64,000 nt of DNA, from the NCBI GenBank assembly GCA_963932465.1, contig OZ010795.1:525207451-525271450 (forward strand). The letters are read 5' to 3'. Shown here one piece after another: positions 58,501-64,000 of this stretch. Numbering within the stretch: the first letter of the stretch is position 1; each line of letters opens with the position of its first letter. A program made the translations under genes and the position numbers. This stretch comes from Maratus speciosus (lineage: Eukaryota; Arthropoda; Arachnida; Araneae; Salticidae). The notes under the pieces were generated by a model. That model did no database searches, was not told the origin of the DNA, and saw nothing but the letters and a program-made list of their open reading frames with translations.

Positions 58501-58562
58501 ATTATCCTAATTTTGACTATTGCTATTTTGAAGACATTTAATAGTTTTGAGATAACTTAATA

Positions 58563-58743
58563 CAGGCATCCCAAATGGTCCGCCAACTGAATACCAATAT
58601 TATTTTAGAAAAAATTTCTTTTTAGATTTTTCTTACAAACCGCCCCGGAAACACATTTGAAAATTAATTCTAGCGCAAACCTACCATAAATTTTTCGGTT
58701 AAAATTTATTGGTATTCAGTTGGCGGACCATTTGGGAGCCCTG
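58563..58743. mobile_element. 181-bp MITE family M, copy 2
   Basis: CAGGCATCCCAAATGGTCCG faces GGACCATTTGGGAGCCCTG. CTTAATA stands on both sides (58556-58562 and 58744-58750), a clear target duplication of 7 bp, or 8 with one decayed base, as for hAT-type elements. The interior is nearly identical, reversed, to copy 1 at 42315-42495, both exactly 181 bp, so both insertions are recent. Confidence 0.9.
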
Positions 58744-58794
58744 CTTAATATGATATAAAAAACTCTTTTTAAACGTAAAATAAATGTGACAAAA

Positions 58795-59400
58795 CTATGT
58801 AAAAAATAAAATATAATTTTCCACTTTGCATTGATAAAATCTTTTCTGTAACTTTCTTATAGATGTTCGTATCGACTTGCCGATAATGTTATTGAAATAT
58901 ATACGAAACGATATGCCACTTGACCTATTTAAAAAAAGTTGAATTTTCCCCCCTCGAGCTAAAATGCCCATCAAAAAATGCCCCCCCCCCCAAAAAAAAA
59001 AAAAAAAACAACAGTAAAACAACTTTACATTTTGGAGACTCATCGGATCTTAATTTGTAGTGCCAAAACGAGGTTTGTCTGAAGCTTTCGTGAATAGCAA
59101 TCACTTGTTACTGTAAAAACCTATTTTACCTGCAAAAGACTTTGTATTAATAAAACCTGCCGTAACTTTGTAAGAAATGATCGTATTGACTTGCTGATGA
59201 TTTCACCTGATTCGGAATTATAAAAAACATAATAAACAATATCCCATTTCACCTACTTATTTATTTATTTTTAGTTACCCCCCTCCCTGAGCTAACAATG
59301 CCCCCTTTTGCGCAAAAAACATGATAAAACAACTTTATTTTTTTAGTACTCATTGGATCTTCATTTTTAGTATCAAAATGAAGTTCTTCCCAAATTTGGG
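58795..59400 (-). repeat. Right arm of the large inverted duplication (two units)
   Basis: Read on the minus strand it follows the left arm: CCCAAATTTGGGAAGAACTT, TTTTGATACTAAAAATGAAG, TAAAGTTGTTTTATCATG, a G-rich run, then AATACGATCATTTCTTACAA, and again a second unit with CTTTACAATTTT-type and CGATACGAACATCTATAAG blocks. Arm identity is moderate, so the duplication is older than the MITE that now sits between the arms. Confidence 0.7.
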
Positions 59401-59499
59401 TGAATGGGGATCTGTTGTCTCAAAAAATCCTATTTTACCTGTGTACTACACGCAAAATTCAGAGAATTGACAACATTTCAATGAAATTACTACATATTT

Positions 59500-59830
59500 G
59501 TAGCTATACTTGTCATGACAAGATTCCGAGTTTGGAATTCATTTGCAGATGTTCTGACATGACAATATTGCAAATTTACAATGCGTTTGCAAATAGTCTG
59601 ACATCGCAATATTACTAGTTTGCTATGAGTTTGCAGTAAGATTGATGCAACAAGATTGCAACTTGCACGACAACTTAGCTGCAAGTTCAAAGTATGGTGA
59701 CTTCGGAGTTTGCATAATCTTGTTGCAGTCTTGTTATGAACTTTCAGACTTGTCATGCTGAGCTTGCTGCAACATTGCAAATCTGCAAAGTAAGATTGCT
59801 GAAAATTTTCTGCAAACTAAAATTGCTATC
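59500..59830. repeat. TTGCA-rich subterminal region of the 7.4-kb unit
   Basis: TTGCAGa/GCAAGATTGCAACTTGC-like motifs occur at least ten times in both directions (for example ATTTGCAGATGTTCTGACAT, TTGCAAATAGTCTGACATCG, AACATTGCAAATCTGCAAAG). Dense short motifs beside a TIR fit binding sites for a transposase, but no such protein is seen. Confidence 0.55.
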
Positions 59831-59897
59831 TGGGTAGGGTCATCAGATTTGTCTCTTAAAAAAGAAAGATTTTTATTTATAATAATTTGTGTTTGTA

Positions 59898-62389
59898 CTG
59901 ATAAAAAATGAATTCTCAAAATTGAGTAAAAAGTACTCATTTTTAAATACGTCACACACTCAAAATAGCTCCGATACAAATGTAGTCAAAATTGAGTAAT
60001 ATATGTACTCATTTTTGATTCCATGGATGTGGTCAAATATGAGAAGTTATGTACTCATTTTTGATCTTATGTATGTATTCAACTATGAAGTGTTTGTGTA
60101 CTCATTTTTTATCCCATGTATGCATTCAAATAAGAAAGTGAAAGTAATTGCTCTCTGTTGAATATTCAGTACCTTTTTTTCTTATTTTATGCAATCAGCT
60201 GTACCTTCAATAAGTATTACAATAATGGATATATTAAATTATGCACAGTATTTTAAAAGTGTTTGAAAACAACACTTGAAAACACGAATTTAAACAAGAT
60301 GGCGTCCAAGATGGCCAATTAGTAACAAGTGCGAAATCAGAATAAGATACCGGGCTGAAACCCACACAATTTATAAAATACTTTGAAAACTAAAATAAGT
60401 TAAATGGAAGAAGATAATTTTCTTATCAAAGGGGCTCCCCCAAACTCCCGAGACACTTTACTACAGATTAAAGTATAAATGTTCTGACATTTACTTCCTG
60501 CTAAAAATTATTATCAAGAAATATTTAATTAGCACTCTATTCTTAAAAAAATAACTTGCTCTGTCACCGCCGCCGCCGGTTTTGAATTTTTTTGTGACCG
60601 GAGGTCTTTCTCCGTCAATATTAAGAAAAATATTGCATACAAAAATATGAAAATCGGCCGTATTATAGTAAAATGTTTAATAAACATGCTGATGCAGGCA
60701 GATTTCGAATCGAAGAATTATTTAAAGAGATATTTAATGCTAAAGTTGGACAAAATCGATCCCTTAAAAAAGTTTTATAGGAGCAAAAACTATATATGGG
60801 AATTAATTCATTTTTGGATCATTTCATACGTTAGAATTTACCGGTGTGCAGACTGAATTTATTTTTAAAATTTGACTCATTTTTTGAGATTTTATGTCTA
60901 TTTTAAATTCAAATTCTCAACATTTCGATAGATATTTTTTACTTCTTTTAAAAATTGGTATTAATTTAAACTGTTGCCAACTGTATAAGCAGCGCAAACA
61001 ATAATGTTTGATTCAAATTAAAAATTTATTTACACGTGAATATTATAAACAGAAAAAAAAATTTCAAATTAGAATTAAATAATTTCGTATAAAAAGCAGG
61101 AACTTATTGAAAATTACTTCATAAAAACTATATTTGCACGTGAATTTTAGTATGTAAAATAATAAATTCATTAACATGCGTTAGAAGTCTTAAATATGAG
61201 AAATTACGTCACATTACACTTATTACGTAAAATGAAAAATAATAATAATATTGCAAAACAGTTTAAATTTAAAAATTGTTCGATACATTTATTTAATATT
61301 TTGAGACTATCTTTTCAACTATTTTTGTTAGGACAGCGCAAATAATATTTCATTTCTAGCAAAAGTAGTTTCAAGTGAATATTAAAAAAAGAAAGAAAAG
61401 TTTGGGGAAAATTACGTCAGATAAAAAATGATACATTTAAACTGTCTTGTTTAAAAGAACTATCTTTTCGCCTTGCTAAAAAGTACCGGAAGACAAAGAC
61501 CCTGTTTACTTAATTCATTTTATATTAGATTATTTTGAAATGTTTAACTGATTTTATTTAATCAAAGACGAAAATCCTTAAAATTCCCCAATCAGAGAAA
61601 TGAACCCATTTATAGGGAGATCGCCACTGGTTTTCAAATTATAATTCAATCTTCCAAAATTTTTTTAAAGCCGATCAAATTAGCTTGCTTTCAGAGACTG
61701 CAGTGTCTGAACGGGAGTTGGTGAGCGTAGCTCGTAGGGGTCCGAGGCCCCTAGTTTACTAAGAAAAAAATAGCAAAATTATTATAAAGATACGCTAAAC
61801 AATTACTTTTATGACATGAACATTGTTCCCAAGCACTTTTAAATCATTTTAAAGTGATGTACATAATTTAATATTTATATTAATAGAATATTTACAAAAG
61901 GTACAGCTGATTACATTGAACAAGAAAAAAACGTTTTGAATATTTAACAGAGAGCACTTACTTTCAAAGTAATTGGCGAAATATTAATAATCCCATTTTT
62001 CAAATTATTGTTTTCTCGAACAAATCCATCTCACTTAGCACACAGACGAGACTCTATTTACGAAGCACTGATAAACAATAACAACAACAACACAATGTAA
62101 CCTTACTCTTAATAAAGGAGACACGGGATATAGTTCCTTCAGAGGAATAAAAATGTAATATTTTATCTCTGATTTCCACGGTTTACTTTGTTTTCCGATT
62201 AAAGAGCGTCTTTTAAGTCGCCATGAATGAAATAAACCTCTACAAAGCATAAAATTATCGTTTCGTTTGGGTTTGATAGCATGTGATGCATCAAAATTGA
62301 GGAAGGATGGGTTCATTTTTGATCCAAACATACTCAGTTCGATATGAGTATATCGATTTACTCATTTTTGAGTACTTCAATTTTTTCAG
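59898..62389. mobile_element. CTGA...TCAG TIR element with ACTCATTTTTGA repeats (2.5 kb)
   Basis: The left end CTGATAAAAAATGAATTCTC, then AAAATTGAGTAAA, is mirrored by TTTACTCATTTTTGAGTACT, then TCAATTTTTTCAG. TIRs are about 33 bp. TGTGTTTGTA (59888-59897) and TGTGTTTTGTA (62390-62400) flank it, giving a target duplication of about 10 bp that fits the satellite monomer (TTTGTGTTTGTTTTGT). TACTCATTTTTgA is repeated four times with a period of about 60 bp at 59935-60110. The interior holds CACCGCCGCCGCCGG near 60566 and a GGGGTCCGAGGCCCC hairpin near 61737. No transposase. A target duplication of this length suggests a MULE-like superfamily. Confidence 0.75.
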
Positions 62390-62439
62390 TGTGTTTTGTA
62401 AAACTATGAGTTTGTTAAACAATTAAATAATTCATAAAT

Positions 62440-63065
62440 TAAGGTGGCTAAAGGAACAAAGACTATTCGTCACGAGCAATCTCAGAATTTAGTAATGACG
62501 ATTTATAACCGTGATCAGCATCTGTCAACCTAACAGTTGCCAATCGTTAAAACAAATGTTTTACAAAACATAGTATAGTGCACCAGTTTTGTCTCTTAAA
62601 AAGCAGAAGGTTTTCATTGATACTAGTTTCGTGTTTATTTTGTCAAACTATCAGTTTTTAACATTAATGGTTCAAATGCTTTTAGTCACAGGCAATATTA
62701 GCATTTATTAATGATGAGTTTTGATAGTCCTCACCGTCTTTCATCCTAACAAACGTTTTTCGTAAACAAATGTTTTACGAAAACATAGTATAGTGTTACC
62801 AGATTTGTTTCATAAAAGCAGACGACTTTTATTGATACTAGTTTGTGTAAAATTTGTCAAACTATGAGTTTTTAGCAGTAACGGAACAAAGGTTTTTAGA
62901 CACAGGGAATCTTAGCATTTAGTAAGGATGAGTTATAAGAGTAATCAGAATCTGTCATTCTAGCAGACGTCTTTCGTTAAGACTAATGTTTTACAAAATT
63001 ACCGGATTTGCCTCTTTAAGAAAGACTTTTTTTTTCATATTAGATTGTATTTGTTGTATCAAACT
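62440..63065 (+). repeat. Ancestral satellite monomers, far right flank (about 215-220 bp)
   Basis: AAATGTTTTAC occurs at about 62548, 62769 and 62984. ACTAGTTtcGTGTTTATTTTGT, TCACAGGCAATaTTAGCATT and GATGAGTTaTaAtAGT blocks recur. These continue the same locus as 47940-52405 after the two large insertions, so the satellite once was continuous. Confidence 0.8.
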
Positions 63066-64000
63066 AGCAACATTTTCTGCATGTAACTGAGATCTATTGA
63101 ATGTGACAATAAAGTCTTTTTTAAAGAATTTTTCTTTTCTTTTTTTCTTACTTATTTCTTATAATTGATTTTTTAACTTTTTTATGTTTTTCAAATAAAA
63201 CTGTTTAATTAATTTTGCAGTTACTTTTTTTTAAGAACATCAAAAGTGAACTTTTTTAATCAAATCGAAAAGGAAATTTGCTAAAAATTCTTGAAGTTAG
63301 AAAAGTCAGATATGATTTTAAAAAAACGGAATCATTGTACGGAAAATGTTAAGTGTATAATGCACATTAAGCTTGAAAACGGATAACTCACGGAGAAAAC
63401 GAACGAATTGGAAATGCTACCAGAGTATAACAATTTGAGTTATATCTTGCGTTAATGTCATTTTGTATTCTAAAATTATTATTCTTTAAATGTTTCTTTC
63501 ATATTATGTTAATTCATACAAATTATATTAATGGAAGAAAGAAAAAGATAAATTATTTTTAATGTCTTCTAAAATTCATTATAAATGTAAAAACTTTCGA
63601 ATTAAATGCTGAATAAATTGTGAAAATCAAGAACATATAGTTACTTTGAAGTAAAGTAATAGGTAGTATTCTTTAATTCCTCACGTTTTATTCAACAGGG
63701 AGAGGATTTTTTAGATTTCATCTAAATTTTATTAAAAATTTATTTGTAAACAGTAACTATTTTCCTTTTAAAATTTTGTTAAAGAAATTATTTCATTTTT
63801 TACAATAATTTGCATAATTATTAACATTTTTCAGTATTTTTCCTGTCATACATATATATATGCATTAATATTATCAGCGCAATAATTCAGTAAAAAAGTT
63901 AATAAATTCTTCATGAATTATGCAAAAATCTGATTCTATATTCATTCATTTTAATCTGCAGTACTAAGATCTTTTCAATTGTAAATTATTCAGCTGTTGT
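63066..64000. other. AT-rich stretch with no recognised gene
   Basis: No frame, TIR or tandem repeat seen. A short TATATATA tract lies near 63853. Confidence 0.45.

Larger units (their letters stand above)
52406..59836. mobile_element. Large unit bounded by TACCCAGATAGC inverted ends (7.4 kb)
   Basis: TACCCAGATAGCA at 52406 is mirrored by TGCTATCTGGGTA-type sequence ending at 59836 (GCTATCTGGGTA). Just inside, AATTGCAGCAAGATT on the left resembles GCAGCAATCTT, read inverted, on the right. GTCATCAGATTT occurs at 52376-52387 and 59839-59850, consistent with a 12-bp target duplication in the satellite, although 18 extra bases lie before the left end. No transposase was found, so it may be one element filled with later insertions or a chance pair. 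Confidence 0.45.

Overview
This window is AT-rich eukaryotic DNA made almost entirely of transposable elements, their decayed remains and tandem repeats. I find no intact host gene, rRNA gene or convincing functional tRNA gene. The mix of BEL/Pao retroelement, mariner-like, pogo-like, hAT-like and piggyBac-like pieces, the many AT microsatellites and several satellite families fit a large arthropod genome. The BEL gag start and the style of the repeats remind me of spiders, but that is recall and not proof.

Layout. 1-5.5 kb: three copies of a short interspersed repeat, a GC-raised island (about 2.05-2.65 kb), a retroposon-like element (2.73-3.49 kb) and a mariner-like transposase remnant with its middle deleted (4.85-5.13 kb). 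5.6-13.1 kb: a tandem array of roughly 850-bp units (family A) broken by a 1.95-kb terminal-inverted-repeat (TIR) element, a tandem-cored element with a conserved tail, and a 1.75-kb TIR element. 13.3-16.2 kb: two tRNA-like sequences facing away from each other, a TA-flanked miniature element and microsatellites. 17.4-19.2 kb: a 375-bp satellite. 19.6-20.8 kb: remnants of a pogo-like and a second, internally deleted mariner-like transposase. 21.7-23.5 kb: a 600-bp inverted repeat and a hAT-like miniature element.

27.4-33.05 kb (minus strand): a BEL/Pao LTR retrotransposon with gag, protease, reverse transcriptase, RNase H and integrase all recognisable but broken. It has a likely 285-bp 5' LTR and primer-binding site, and no visible 3' LTR. 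33.2-36.4 kb: a piggyBac-like miniature element with TTAA at both ends, another tailed element and two more family A units. 41.2-43.1 kb: a second copy of the 1.95-kb TIR family, carrying a nested 181-bp miniature element. 43.3-45.4 kb: a seven-unit array of about 326 bp.

47.9-63.1 kb: one satellite locus that has served as a landing site. Old monomers of about 180-220 bp flank eight near-identical 405-bp composite units, each holding a GC-rich, exon-like segment of about 197 bp. A 237-bp piggyBac-like element, a roughly 7.4-kb unit with short TIRs and a 2.5-kb CTGA...TCAG element then interrupt the monomers. The 7.4-kb unit itself contains a tRNA-derived SINE and a large inverted duplication centred on a second copy of the 181-bp miniature element. 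The remaining stretches are AT-rich with nothing I can name.
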